NCBI RefSeq assembly: GCF_007655135.1
Contig: NC_045130.1
Span: 33,600,605 to 33,664,604, forward strand
DNA from: Punica granatum
Lineage: Eukaryota; Streptophyta; Magnoliopsida; Myrtales; Lythraceae
DNA: 64,000 nucleotides
Reading direction: 5' to 3'
The position numbers were made by a program, and so were the translations under genes. The notes beneath the pieces are model-generated. The model made no database searches, was not told where the DNA came from, and was given only the letters and a program-made list of their open reading frames with translations. Below, piece by piece: positions 14,501 through 27,095 of this stretch. Within the stretch, counting starts at the first letter, position 1. Each line of letters begins with the position of its first letter.

Positions 14501-17500
14501 CTCCCTTTGAAATATTCTAAAGATATTCTAGAATTATCTCTAATATTCTCTAATATAACTTCCCCATTTAAAGGTTTAAAAGATATAATGAAATCCCTAC
14601 AAAATAGAAAATATAATCACAGCTAATTACATGTCACTCTATCATTAGCAGCAGGGTGCAAGCTAAAAGAAAAAAAAGAATGATTTGGTGGCTATAACAA
14701 TTCAAAGTGCATGGTATGATATGTTATATGATTGCCTAAACAACGCTGGTCATTTAGTCATAAAAAAAGATGATACTAACCAAACTCAATTCTTTTTCCT
14801 TTTCCATAGCAGCCAACATTGCCCGTTCCCTCTCTGCACGCTGGAAAGCAGGAGGATCTGATCCTCCCTCAAGACCCCCGGAAAATTCTACAAACTGAAA
14901 TAGAACATAACACATCATATCAGGAGTTAAACCTGAAAACTAAGATTCCAGCAACAAGGATGGTGAACTCACTTCATTGTAGCATGATTTACAGAGCCCA
15001 ATCTTATAGTGCGGGGTGTTGGTACCCTTGTGCTCGCACAGCAATTCCCTTGAGTCAGATATATCCAATCCAATATTTGCTTCTGTTGCAGAACCTCTAT
15101 CGTCGGCCTTTGCCTTCGCATTTAGTTCCTCGATCTGGTAATAAGAGAAGACCAGTGACCAATTTTCAATAGACATGGAAATCAGGTTACGGAGGCTTGT
15201 TGATCACTTTTATTCAATGCATAGTGCTTTACCATTTCACCACAGATATGAAAGTAACAGGTCATGCTTCTCAAAAGTCAAAATACAATCATCAGCAATG
15301 CCATGAAATACATACCGTTAAGCTTCCTGATTTTGTGTTCTCAAATTCAACCAATCGCTTTGTCAATGTTGCTTCACAGACATGCACCAGCCTTAACTGA
15401 TTAATTATAAAAAAAACGCAGATTAAACACCACATAAAAAGCATAAAGACAACATGACGTTAAGCGCCACATGGCTAAAAGCAACAGATGTAAATTCTAG
15501 GTCATGGCAAGGATAAATAGATAGATACAGTACTTGACTCAACTGCAAAATTATCTGTGTAGCTACAAAATGAGAATGAATAAGAAGAGAACAGATGCTA
15601 CCTGGAAGCTTTGTTCCACATAGAACAAAATCAATCAAGCGATCCAAAAAGGTAAAGTGATGCTCAAATACTTATTAATAGAAAGCTATAACTGCAATTT
15701 CTTCCATTGAATTGTTTTCGAGCAATCCCCAAAAAAGGATGGCAAAGACACAAACAAGCTTCACAGTCACCAATTGCATTAGAATGACCCGTCAATGACG
15801 GGTTTGAACCTAAAGGTATGCTGGGTGCAATGTTTGTACTGAATTTTAAACTTGCAATAAGAATATAGGCAATAATTTAATACCCAACCCCGAGACTATT
15901 ATAATACTTTTACAAAATTAGTATTGGAACACCATTTTCATCTACTTTTACATAGCCACAAGTGTTCTTAAGCCATAGGGCGTATGGATACTAAATGATA
16001 TGTTTCTGGGAAACTTAAATTGCATAGCAACTGCTATCAGTGAAAGGAAGATAACTGTATATCTGACTTTTATTCCACGGACAAAACATAATACTCAAAC
16101 TGTAAGATACTTACAACATCAGACTTAGAACAAGTAAGACCGTGTGCAAGTGCAGAGACGTAAACTGCTGCTCCCCATAGACCACTGGGTTTCCTCCCTG
16201 TCTGTCATAATTCCATCTTAGCATTGTTAAAGTCAAATTATAGAAAAGATACAATGAATGACAGCCAAACTTTATGCAATAGAAGGAGGATGAAACCTGC
16301 ATCCAGTCCATTCTCATGTTGGCTATGATGCGTAAGGCAGTCCTGGCGACATCATTGTTTCTCCCCCCTGACAAACCTTCAAAAGCACATGGATAATACT
16401 TTTACATACTTGGTGAGATAACAAAGACAGCATGGCCAATTTAAACTATCTAATTTTTACTGTCAAAAAATCATCGGATACTTTTCCCATCATTTTCCAA
16501 TTTATCATAAAAGTAGCCAATGCCAATCCTATTGCAGTAGAAAATTCTTTAAGTAATAAATTACGAGGATTTAAATCCTGGTTGTCTTCATATAAAAGCA
16601 TGCACATGAATTTTATACACACTTTACGTTTAAATTTAAACGTGAACTAAGCTTCAGCTAACATGACTGCTAATGCTTTCATGTTGTACATTTATGAATC
16701 AAGAGTCAAATGCTTCAAATGCCTAAAATTAATTATCCAAAAAAAATAAAAAGAGTCATATGCTTACATGTTGTGTACTTATGAATGAAAAGTGAAGGAT
16801 CAATAGGCTTTTGTACAATGTGGTGTTCCTCAAGCCAAAGTGCTTTGCATAGCTGCAAAAACACTGCACCTAGCACATAACTGCAAAACACATTTCAGAT
16901 CCAAGAATAATTCTCTGAGGAAAAAAAAAAAACTCTAGAGATAAAAAGCTTCCTCACACATTTATCTTCAACCAATTTGAGAAATCAATGAGCAGATACG
17001 GTAATCTGTTTTCCCTGCAAAATGGAACCAGAGAACAAGTGACATCATAATTATCAGAAATGAAGCATCACCGGCAAGATAAAGAATGATAGAGTCAAAG
17101 GCTTCTGTCTGAGCCTACTAAAGCTCCAGCTGAATTCTCCTCCTTATTTGAGGGTTCTAATAGAACTTAAGTGCATAATTAGGGAGTTTGTTTCAATGTT
17201 TTCTGCGACATATAGCTTTACCAACAATTAAGTATGAAACCAAAAGACATGACTAAAATATAAAAACTAGAATATCTTACCGACATGCAATGTAAACACA
17301 AGCAGCTTGTACTAGTTCTGATCTACGCCCTCTTGTAAAATTTTTCTCAAGCGCCATCTACACAGGTTGTACACTAAATTTCAGGTATATGCAAAGATTA
17401 TATCAAACATGTAACTGGACCAAGTAAATAGATAATGCATACTCTGTAGAATGCTGATGCAGCTTTCAATATGCCCTCAGGTTGATCCATCCCTAAACCA

Positions 17501-18744
17501 TAGCACAGATTCTTCATGTCTTCATAAGCTGTAAAATAATTTTCACTGGAATTCTTAAAAGCGGAAAAGCAAAAAAAAACATATATCTCATCATCATCAT
17601 CATCGTCATATATACTTAAGCCAATGTTCCTGAATGAAGTTTTCAATTAACCATGAAAACTGAAAACACATGCAAAGAACCTATGCCTAAACTTACAGAA
17701 GCTGTACAAGCAACATAATAGGTCATGAGAAAGAAACCAGAAGTACATAATTCTAAGCTGCAAACTTCTGTGTCAAAAGCAGTTTATTGTCTTGTCCAAG
17801 TGGGGTATCCTAAAGACCATACTGACCCGTCACATGATAAAATTAGAGGCACCTGAGCAGCAAGCTCTTTGCAACATCTTCATCACAAGGAAGCACATTT
17901 ATTTGTTGAATCTTTTTAGATTTAGTAGAATTCGGTCACTTAAGACAAACAAGTCAAACTAAAAAAAGCAGGACAGGAATGATGTATGACAATCAACTGT
18001 TTAAGCACTCAACTGTTTAAGCAATGGACAAAGAAAGGATTACGACATAAAATCCTAGGCTGGCTGAGAGGTAAAAATTAATACCATTGTCCAATGTTCG
18101 TTCTCTTGAAGCAGAATAGTCGCTCTGGATCGTCCTCACGAAATTTCCCGATAAATGGCTCTAAAAAGAAGTGAATATAATTAGAACAGAGGCCAAGGGG
18201 GAAGCAAATATTCAAGATTAAAAAAAAAAAAATTGCTCCAGGTCCAGCTTCAGTATACAGAGGTTTCAGCTCAAACTGAGTTTTAATGCTAAGAACAGAG
18301 CTAATTAGCGATCAAGGAAACTTCCTCGGGCATTTTATCAAAATCCCAGAAGCAAACTCGAACTCCAACCAAATAACATATGTGCAAAGTTTCACCCTTT
18401 ACTGAAATGGAACAATGAAAATTTGAAAAAGCAGAACATCTGGATTATCAAGGATGTACCTGTCCTGCGCCATCTTTTACAAATGTAGGTTCCACAGAGA
18501 AATTATAATCCTCCAACACTTTCCCACATTCCGAGCAGCATCTGGAAAATCAAGGGATTGATCAGCCAATAACACGGATTAACCTTAGCGATCAAAAAAA
18601 AAAAATTGCAGAGCGAGAACTGCACTCAGAGCCAATTATCACACCACTGTCGCCAGAGGGATATGATAGAACTCACAGGGAGCCGTCGAAGGGCCGCTCG
18701 GCCATGACCATCTTCGCGCAGTGGCTGCACCATCTCTTCATCAT
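11526..18744 (-). CDS. BRF1: BRF1, TFIIB-related subunit of transcription factor TFIIIB (19 exons)
   Basis: Exons on the minus strand: 18744-18677, 18541-18460, 18160-18085, 17528-17443, 17357-17281, 17014-16958, 16880-16768, 16376-16297, 16201-16115, 15396-15316, 15134-14973, 14894-14781, 14371-14302, 14205-14096, 13564-13484, 13089-12952, 12378-12289, 11936-11883, 11786-11526. They total 1887 nt (628 aa), all GT-AG and phase-compatible. An N-terminal zinc ribbon (Cys6, Cys9, Cys25, Cys28) is followed by two TFIIB cyclin repeats (about 75-275; GRRSELVQAACVYIACR in the first, TGRKPSGLWGAAVYVSAL in the second). A Cys-rich LCEHKG...LCKSCYNE segment covers about 301-323. The Brf homology region (SDIDDVEVDGYLHNEEE...WEKMNREYLEEQ) covers about 413-450. 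An Ala-rich helix and a Tyr/Asp/Gly-rich acidic tail complete it. Known role: with TBP and BDP1 it recruits RNA polymerase III to tRNA and 5S genes. The size is a little above the usual plant length. The start uses the first of two adjacent Met codons. Confidence 0.93.
13412..13438. repeat. (TG)n microsatellite in a BRF1 intron
   Basis: Thirteen and a half uninterrupted TG dinucleotides lie in the intron between BRF1 exons 15 and 16, about 45 bp downstream of the exon 15 donor. A length-polymorphic marker is likely. Confidence 0.9.
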
Positions 18745-20282
18745 TGTGAGCTGGCACTTGTCAGCGGCAAAGACGGAACGATGGTGGGAAAGCAGGGTCT
18801 TTTAGGACTTATCAGGTCCTTACAGTGGCCTATCAATCTACCCCAGACGTAGAGCAACAATCAATGTGTAGCAGCCGTCTTGCCACCCCCATTCACAGCT
18901 TAAAATTGAAACTATCTTCGCGGCATCACATCACCATCAGCGGGCGAGAAAAGCCCAGGAATTCAGACAACCCTAAAGATCACAAACCGCCACCTCTCTC
19001 ACTTCAGCTGGGCAATAACTGCCAGTGCAGAAGTGGAAGAAACTGCAATGGCGGGTGATCGGAGCTCGCTGACGGAGAGAGGGAGACAGGGGAGAGAAGA
19101 ACCCCGCAGCGGGGTAAAGAAAGAATGGAGGATCGGTTGGGAGTTGGATCAGCTTGACAGTCACCCGCCAAAAGTTTTACAATCGAAGGATGGAGGGGGG
19201 GAAGAAGAGGAAGCGGCGGAAGGATGGAGAGGATACGAACAGCAGGAAGTGATACCTTTGAACGAGTTCGTCTTTCCTCTTTTTTATTTTATTTTTTCGC
19301 AAACTACTTTTTTATTTTATTTTTTGGGAAAATGACCTTTTCCCCTAAACTATCAAGCTGTTGCACTTTTTCCCCCTGAACTATTTTTCGAAAACATTGG
19401 CCCCCTGAACTATAGCCGAGGGAGCGTGCGCCCATTCTGTCACACGCTTACCGTCAAAGTTAACAGAGAAGGCATGTGCATTGCACATGACCAAGAAAAA
19501 AGGTTTAAAAATAAAAATAAAATTTGATCATATTTCTTTAATCTAAAACCCTGAAAATTCAGGTCGGTTTTCATATCATGCGCTTTTTTAAACAGCCCCG
19601 TGTTTGATAACTCACACTAAATACTGAAATTAAACTTTTAACATTTAATTGAGTTCAACTTGTTTGATAACACAAGAAAATAACTTAATTTAATGATTCA
19701 ATTAAAAAAGTACTTAATGATTAAGGAAGCATGAACCTACTTCTTTTTTTACTGGCTCGTTCAGCTGGGGCTCATTATACCATATTTGTAGCAAAGCCCC
19801 TCAACTTTTATAATATTTGCAAATCAATCCACTCGAGTTTGGGACAAAGGAGGAGGAAAGAGAGAGAGGGCAATGGTGACCTTGATTCTGGCCACTATAG
19901 CCCTAATCGAGATTACTGGCGATCTTTGGTACAGCCCACTACCTCGTCTGGGCAGTGATGGCGGAAATCGAGGCTAGCTAACTCTTTGTATTCCATTGAA
20001 GAGAGAAAGCTCCATCCTGAATAATGATGGCCTCGGATCTCGGCGACCATCTCCCAAACAAGGTCACAAGCGACCTCGCCTTTAGCGGTGGTGGCTGAGA
20101 TTAATGCCCACCACTGCCCCCTCCCTCTCCGATCAAAAACCTTCGATCTTTCTTTTTTTATGTTTTGCAATTTTCATTTTTTTTATTTTCTGAATTTTAA
20201 AAAATTAAAATAGAATATGGGCAAAAGTGAAAAGAAGTTAAAGTATTAGGCAATTATCTAAATGTAATTTCAATCATTATGA
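18745..20282. other. BRF1 upstream region and repeat fragments
   Basis: 18745 to about 19260 is relatively GC-rich and should hold the BRF1 5' UTR and promoter (minus strand); I see no clear TATA box. Around 19330-19460 are repeated phrases (CCCCTAAACTATCAAG, CCCCCTGAACTAT) typical of plant DNA-transposon ends, and around 19600-19700 the phrase TTGTTTGATAACAC recurs, also repeat-like. I found neither a partner end nor a coding region. Confidence 0.4.
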
Positions 20283-20347
20283 TTTTTTTTTTAGTAAACT
20301 GGACAAATGCATTAAAACTAAGTAGTGTTGGCGGGAAATCTCGGTTA

Positions 20348-20839
20348 TTACAGATTGTACATGTTGTAGAAATACCCATTTGATTTAACATAATGAATAT
20401 CTATTCCCCCAACGGGCGGAGCAGCAAAACAAGTAACGTCCTGCTTTGAGTCGAGGCCATTTCGAGCCAACCAAGCGAGGCTATCCGCCACGGCAGTAGC
20501 TTCCCTATAAGCACGGTGTACCTTGAAGTCTTTGAAAGCTCGCGACCGGATTCTACAATCCATGATAATTGGTGTAAGAAACAGATTTTCAAAACAATTA
20601 CCAAGGAAAAGGTCCACAACTACCTTGGCATCCATCTCTATAATGAGAGATTGGATGCCCAAGTCACGTGCCAATCGCAGATCGTCCCTCAAAGCCCGAC
20701 ATTCAGCTGTAAAGCTATCCGTGGCACCAAGATATCTTGCAAAACCTTTGATTAATCCTCCTAAGTGGTTTCGTACACCACCAGCCTCGGCCTCTCCAGA
20801 AGAGTAATCAACAGAGCCCTCTGTGTTCAATTTAATCAA
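20348..20839 (-). pseudogene. LINE RNase H domain remnant
   Basis: A 163-codon open frame encodes a plant RVT_3-type RNase H: it starts MIKLNTEGSVD (in place of the usual KLNTDGS), continues GGLIKGFARYLGATDSFTAECRALRDDL (the AE pair of the active site) and IEMDAKVVVDLF, and ends with the ATAVADSLAWLARNG segment. The first catalytic Asp is changed to Glu. It is the 3' domain of the LINE just described. An isolated host RNase H gene is unlikely given the adjoining zf-RVT and RT fragments. Confidence 0.8.
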
Positions 20840-21698
20840 ACCACTCGGTGGAGGATTCCACTAAACCTAGATATCTAAGCTCTGTCGGTGACTCCTAAAG
20901 ACATGGAACCATAAATTCTATTGCAAGCTATAAACAAACACAATGTGGCTGATCGTTAAGTGAGCCCCCGGTGAAGATAAAGTTACTTTTGTACTTCCGT
21001 AGTATTCATATTGCGAATGAAAAAATTACTTTCCACGATATATGCAAAAAATGTGGTTCATAAGCCTCACAATTAAGTTTCAGCCAATCAAAGATTGGAA
21101 GAGAATAGGAACCTCTCTTCGATGGTGGGAGACCCAAATTTGACCAAAAAATACGAGCAATTGTGCAATCCCTAGGGATATGGGAAACTGATTCCTCAGT
21201 GTCATTGCAAAAAGAACATTATGGGGGTATTGCAAAGCCTCTTCTGTTCAGTAAGCTAGCAGTGGGAAGCCGGTTATGACAAGCTAGCCATGTGAAAAGT
21301 TGAAATCCTTGGTGTGGTCTATGATTTCCAAATCCACAACCAGGATTTGCAGTTGATGTTAGGGTCCCTTTCACTAAAGAGAGTGTAAGCTGATTTCGTA
21401 TTGAACAAACTGTTGGAGGAGAATTTCCACACTAATCTATCTTCCCCTCCCTCCCCAGTAATACTTCTCAGGATATTGAGGAGCAGATCATAGTTTGCAT
21501 TTGGGAGAGGGAAGGAGATTGTGTTCATGTCCCAAGTGTCATCATGCCCGAGCACATCAGCCACCTTGAGGAAGTCATCCGAGGCCAGCATTGGACCAAC
21601 TAGTTGAGCATAGAGGGCTATTCACCCACCCAATAATCATTCCAAAAATTGATACTCCTTTCATTTCCCACAACCCACTTGCTCCCAAGAGAGCAAAG

Positions 21699-23251
21699 TT
21701 ATGAACTTGTCATGACCGCATTTCGATTGAGAGTGTTGGAATATCCGGTAGCAGCCCTATTTGGGGAGTATTTTTTCTTAAGTACCTTAGCCCATGGTCG
21801 TTCATCGGTAGCAAACCTCCAAGCTAAACGCCCTAAAAGGGCTAGATTACGCCCCTCGGTGAAAGGGACCCCGAGGCCCCCTTTCACCTTTAAGGAGAGT
21901 AATGCAACCCAAACCCACTAAATGCATCTTTTTATGGCTTTCCGAAGATCTCCAAATGAAATTACGGGTTAGATGATCTAGTGATTCACATATTGATTGA
22001 GGTATTATGGTGCATTGAATGATATAAGAAAGTAAGGATCCAAGAACTAAATCAGTAAGTACAACCGTACCGGCCATTGATAGAAGATTTGCCTTCCAAC
22101 CCACAAGTTTGTCTTTGAATTTATGCACAAGGAAGTGAAAAGAAGATGAATCAGCCGCGATCATGTCCACGGGAAATCCTAAATATTTCCACAATGTGGG
22201 TGATTTTGGGATCCCTAGAATGTTACGAGCAATTCTCTTTGATCTCATCGTGGAATTTGGGGAAAAGATCATTCTTGATTTAGAATGATTTAACTTTTTG
22301 GCCCGAGATGAGACTGAAAAAATCAATAGTCTATTTGATGGATGTGCAGGTTTGCTTGTCCATCCAGCCAAATAATAGGATATCATCTGCAAAGAATAGA
22401 TGGGATAAGGAAAGAGCTCCCCTAGCAAGATGAATCCCCTTCCACCTACCCCAATTAATTTCTTGTTCTATTAGAAGAGACAAAAATATAGGACGATAGA
22501 GGATTCCCTTGTCTAATGCCACGGGAAGGTAAGAATTGTTCAAGCTTCCCACCATTAAAAAGGACATTAATTCGGGAGGAAGAAATAGTGTGCATGACTA
22601 TACGAATAAAAGAATCAAATAGGTTAAAAAACTTAAGCGTGTTTCTAACAAAACGTCATTCAACACAATCAAAAGCTTTTTCTAAATCAAGTTTCAAAAT
22701 CATGATCCCCTTTTTTTATCTTGCTTGTTTTTTAAAGGTGGAGTGGGATTCTCAAAGTAAAACCGCGTTGTCAGCTACACGACGACCCTTTATGAAGCTG
22801 GACTGAAAAGGAGAAATAAACTTATCGAGGAAAGGCCTCATTTTCGAACCAAAATTTTGGCAATTTTGTAGTTGGTTGCAAAGGCTAATTGGCTGAAATT
22901 GAAAAATCGATTCTATAGAAGGGCATTTCGGGATAAGAGAGATCAAGGTGTCATTCGCTCCCCTAAGGAAGCATCCACCTTGAAAGATAGCATGGATAAA
23001 AGCAAAGACATAATCTTTCACCACATCCCAATTCTTATGAAAAGCATAGGATGAAGACCATCCGGGCCCAGAGATTTGCATGGCTTTAAGGATTTGAGGG
23101 CCCCCAAGATCTCAATATCATTGATAGGGAGATTAAGAGCATGGACAGCCTCAGCGGAGAAATGATGAGCAGCATCGAGATTAAAAAAAGGGTTAAGGGT
23201 ACAAGAAGACTGCTCAGTGGAATAAAGTTGAACAAAATATGAATTGACCAA
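21699..23251 (-). pseudogene. LINE reverse transcriptase, fragmented
   Basis: Successive minus-strand frames encode RT landmarks: ALKSLKPCKSLGPDGLHP (23251-23018), NDTLISLIPKC, FQPISLCN and ISPFQSSFIKGRRVADNAVLL (to 22752), GILYRPIFL then SHLFFADDILLFG with the catalytic FADD box (22567-22331), and the thumb and connection region with KYLGFPVD and FIWRSSESHKKMHLVGL (22428-21847), then LALLGRLAWRFATDERPWAKVLKKKY (to 21699). Several frame changes separate these pieces, so no functional enzyme can be made. Confidence 0.85.
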
Positions 23252-23401
23252 TTAAGAGAGCTGGTCAGGGTCTGAAACCCAAGCCCCAACAGGGATTTTT
23301 AAAGTAGAGATGCGCTTTGAGAACGATTGACCAAGGTGGAGACGTGAAAAAAAAAATAGTATTATGATCTCCCACTTGAAGCCAATCAACACGTGATTTT
23401 A

Positions 23402-23633
23402 GGGCCTGTTTGGTTTCGCAATTGTATTTTAGAATCACAATTCTAACTTAATTCTACCCACTACAAAACAAAATAACTCATACAAAGTCAAAGAGTGGGT
23501 CCCATTTTTATCACTTTTTCCCACAACAAAACAACATAACTCATACAAAGTCAAAGGGTGGGTCCCATTTATACCACTCAAAATCAAAATCAAAATCTGA
23601 TTTTAAAATCCTACTATGAAACCAAACACCACC
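23402..23633. mobile_element. Tourist-like MITE, copy 1 (inserted in the LINE)
   Basis: 232 bp flanked by TTA on both sides (23399-23401 and 23634-23636). The ends are inverted: GGGCCTGTTTGGTTTC at the left, and the complement of the right end reads GGTGGTGTTTGGTTTC. A TTA target duplication with such ends fits PIF/Harbinger (Tourist) elements. Removing it rejoins the LINE reading ...KELWRL and KSRVDWLQ. It is related to copies at 48948 and 54378 (opposite orientation) and contains an internal ~57 bp tandem duplication. Confidence 0.85.
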
Positions 23634-24145
23634 TTAATCTCCAAAGTTCCTTTTCATTTTGAATGAAACAATGTTCTGCCCGAAGATCTTTTGCCAGGCT
23701 AATAATAGAAGGATGGGAAGCTAGAGCTTTTTGAATTCCTGCTAACCCGGCCAAAATCCTCTTTAGTCCTTATGTTCACAGCATCCCACAATCTTGTCAA
23801 TCTCACTCTAAGTATCTATGTATCTTTTCATGTCCCAATTCTTTTATCATATGATAAACCATTGTAAAACCTCAAAATCTATAATATCATACACAAAAAA
23901 AAAGATAAATGAATGAAAAATAGATATGTCACATGTGAGCATGAATTTAGTCTTTTCTAGGCACAAATCCAATTTGGCTAATGGAAAGGAGATGGCAGAG
24001 TTACCTTTACTCACTAATGTTGTGCTCCAAATTCTTGAATTTAGATTTTTCGTACTATATATATATATATATATATAGATAAAGATCATAAGGTTAAAAT
24101 ATGAAATTAACATATATGCATATGTATATGTGTGTGTGTGTGGAA

Positions 24146-25962
24146 GGGTTATTACGTCAGATATCTCATGGTATTACCGATTTTTCAAATCTATCCCATG
24201 GTTTAAGAATTATCCAGAAAGGCCTATGATTTACATTTGGTTTCAAATCTATCTTGAAGTTAATTTCTTCGTTAACATTTAACGGCGTTATTGACGTGGA
24301 ATGTAAGTGGACCCATTCTGGCCATTGTCGTCATTCTTATCAGAACCGAACCTATAACCAGTCCGATTCTCTTAAAAATCGAAAATGCATAAAAACCGGT
24401 AACCCCAAAAATCAGTCGGTTTTTAGATAAACCCATCGAATCCATTTGAATTGATCGGTTGCATGGGTTCAAAAATTTTAAACGGAATCCAACTTGAAAT
24501 CCTCCCTTCTTGACCCGAGCGAAAATTGCAGAATGCAGATCCTACCCTCGTCATCTTCTTAAATTCTTCTTGAGTTCCTCTTCGACTCTTCATTTTGTTC
24601 TTCTTCTTCATCAGCTCATCTTCAGAGTTCGTTTTTCTTCCTTCTGCTCTGATTCTTCTGATTTCTGAATCTGTCATCGCTCTTTGCTCCTCTGATTCTT
24701 TTTCTCCTTCGAAACCCCCTCGACCCGAGTGGAAATTGCAGAGTTGAATCGCGAAAACCCTAGTCATCTTCTTCCTTCTGTTCTTCATTAGTTCATCTTC
24801 GCTCTTCTTCATTCTGTTCTGGATCCGTCGTCGCTCTTCGCTCCTCTGATTCTTCTTCTCCTTCGAGCAGTAGAGTCGACCCACAGTTTGGAGAATCAAG
24901 CGGCAGAGTTGACCCATTTTGCTTCGAGCTTCCTCTCCCTCTTCTCCTTTGCTTGTGGTTGCGCTGACAAATTGAGCATTGGTTGGTTGATTTTGCAGAG
25001 TCGATCCATTTTGGTTGGTTGATTTCTGAACCAATGCCTCAATTTTGCATAAATTTTTGAACCAATGCCTCAATTTCTGAACAAATTGAGACACTAGATG
25101 TTACCATAGCCTTCAATGCATTTTGTTATGCGGTTTCGTATAGCTGATTTAGTGTATATATTCCACAATATATGAAACTTAGTTGATTTTGCTGATAATA
25201 TGGCGTGGAACGTTAGTCACGGTCCCCATTTTATGAAATGGTTAGTGCAAAATTGCAAATGGTTCCAACCGGTCAAAGTGAGAGTTAACATGCGGAATTC
25301 ACCAATTTGTTTCTGAATTCGACAAGGTGACTTGCTGTTGCCGAATGCTGAGACATTGGTGGTTGGTTTTTGCACGGTGACTTGCTGTTGCTGAGGCATT
25401 GGTGGTTGGTTTTGTTTATGTTGCCCTATATTGGTCTTTACTCTTTCGAGCTATCAGGCACTGTCAAATGACTATCAGTTCTTTTCTAAGAGTCATTTAC
25501 AATTAGATGCAAATAATTTTTTTCTTGTATTTTTTTGGACACATATTAATAATTGACTAATATATATTACTATTTTTTTTTTTATATATATTTTTAAAAA
25601 ATATTTATTTATTTATTTTATAATTAAACATGCAGTCCGACCTATCAAACCCCCGGTTGAACCCATAAACCCATGAACTCATGCCTCAATCGGTTCGATG
25701 TTCGGTCCGGTTCTGATAACACTGATTGTCGCCCTTTGCCCCGGGATAGATTTGAGAAAAAAATTAAAATCGCGAGATAGATTTGAGAAAAAATTAAAAC
25801 CGTGAGATACGTTTGCAGCTTACTTACGTTTCCTTAACGGACAAATTAATAGCGTGATAAATTTGAAGGAAGATGTAAACCATAGGCCTTTTTGGGTATT
25901 TTTAAAATATGGGATAGATTTGAGAAATCGATGATACTATAAAATATCTAACGTAATAACCC
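24146..25962. mobile_element. MULE-like DNA element with long imperfect TIRs
   Basis: The left end starts GGGTTATTACGTCAGATAT and the right end, reverse-complemented, starts GGGTTATTACGTTAGATAT. Similarity continues for about 135 bp (shared TCAAATCTATCCCAT, AAGGCCTATG and TTTACAT). A second inverted zone lies further in (GAACCGAAC... near 24345, and its complement near 25700). Flanks resemble an imperfect 9-bp duplication (TGTGTGGAA/TTTGTAGAA). The interior (about 24480-25120) is CT-rich, contains an internal direct duplication and encodes no transposase. It could be a Pack-MULE that captured UTR-like DNA, but I cannot identify a source gene. Confidence 0.7.
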
Positions 25963-26675
25963 ATTTGTAGAATTGATATAACGTGCTTCCTACTTATATG
26001 GCGCAATATATATGTGAAAGAATTGATGTATATATATATATATACATACATATATTTTTTGGTTTGGCTCATGTATATATTGAATATAGATGTATATTTC
26101 GTTGATATATTTTGGAGTTATATGTATATATTCTATATATATTATATTATGTTGATATATTTTTTACTTACTTGGCCATGCAATATTATTGAAAGAATTG
26201 ATATATACATGTATATATATATATATTGGTTTGCACATATGTATATATTGAATATATATATATATATATCTTCCGTTGATATAATTTATATATTGAATAT
26301 ATATATATATATATATATATCTTCCATTGATATATTTTGGACTTATATATGTATACATTGTATATATAGTTGATATATTTTGCTGCTGAAAAAGGACATT
26401 TCATATAATTTTTCTTTAAATTTATAAATGATGATGAGAACTCCCTTATTCTGTTTTTTATGACGAAGGGGCATGAAAATTCGACTCAACGCTTTGTTTT
26501 CATTTATATATATATATATAGATTGCGGATGGACATCGCAAGTTGAGTACCAAGCTATATATTACTTCCCTTGTGAATCTCGTACATTCTACGATCACAA
26601 GCTTACTCTCTGTTTGCCTTTGGGATAAAAGTTTTTGAGAGCCCTTCTCCGCTAGTCCATCGGTGAGTGCATCTA
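25963..26675. other. AT microsatellite region upstream of the OMT pseudogene
   Basis: Dominated by TA/ATAT runs (about 26029-26046, 26212-26226, 26254-26270 and 26300-26320) separated by diverged copies of TATTGATATATTTTGG-like units, so a decayed minisatellite. The long Tyr/Ile-rich ORFs across it on both strands are artefacts of the repeat. The final ~150 bp should be the old promoter and 5' UTR of the OMT relic. Confidence 0.6.
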
Positions 26676-27095
26676 ATGGGTTCATTTTCATCTAATGATG
26701 GAGCGGAGAAAGCAATGCCGCAACTTCTTCAAGCTCAGGCCCACATATGGAAGCATTGGTACAGCTATGTCAGTTCCATGTGCTTGAAATGCGCCTTAGA
26801 ACTCGGGATACCTGACGCAATATAGCCATGGTGGACCCATGACCTTTAACCAGCTTGTGGAAGCAATCCCGGTCCGCCCCGGGAAGGCCCCGTTGCCTAT
26901 ACCGCGTTATGCGTGTACTCATCCACTGGGGCTTCTTCGAGCTGCAAATCAGAAAACGAGGAGGTGCTAACAAGGAGGAGGAGGAGGCCTATTCGCTTAA
27001 CAGTGTGTCCGAACTCTTCCTCAGAGACAATCCCGTCAATTTGGAACCATTTGTGCGATTCATGCTCGATCCCGTTTCGATTAAGTCAATGGATT
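26676..27095 (+). pseudogene. O-methyltransferase pseudogene, 5' part of exon 1
   Basis: The ATG at 26676 opens MGSFSSNDGAEKAM, then QAQAHIWKHWYSYVSSMCLK and ALELGIPDAI, matching the N-terminal dimerisation domain of plant SAM-dependent OMTs and the intact copy at 56615. A stop follows (ATATAG at about 26821) through a small deletion. The frame then resumes as HGGPMTFNQLVEAIPV and, after another shift, as CLYRVMRVLIHWGFFELQ and LNSVSELFLRDNPVNLEPFVRFMLDPVS. The homology ends abruptly where the truncated Copia begins (about 27096). The probable second exon is 21.8 kb downstream at 48902. Confidence 0.85.

Larger units (their letters stand above)
20283..23815 (-). mobile_element. Degenerate non-LTR (LINE) retrotransposon, 5' truncated
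   Basis: On the minus strand, translated fragments occur in canonical LINE order: a pre-RT segment (23815-23640, reading ...GIQKALASHPS...), KSRVDWLQVGDHNT, the reverse transcriptase blocks, a zinc-binding zf-RVT region (about 21600-21060) and an RNase H domain (20839-20348). A T run at 20283-20292 on the plus strand is the likely poly(A) tail. Frameshifts and stops break it into many frames and the endonuclease region is missing, so it is dead. A MITE interrupts it at 23402-23633. LINEs move by target-primed reverse transcription, and 5' truncation is typical. Confidence 0.85.

Noticed and set aside
14819..15172. 117-aa plus-strand ORF
   Set aside because: Antisense shadow of BRF1 exons 11-12.
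19033..19335. 100-aa ORF on the plus strand upstream of BRF1
   Set aside because: Acidic low-complexity composition, no domain, overlaps the BRF1 5' region, no supporting signals.
21649..21921. 90-aa plus-strand ORF
   Set aside because: Antisense of the LINE reverse transcriptase region.
26014..26404. Tyr/Ile-rich ORFs on both strands resembling membrane proteins
   Set aside because: Generated by (TA)n microsatellite DNA.
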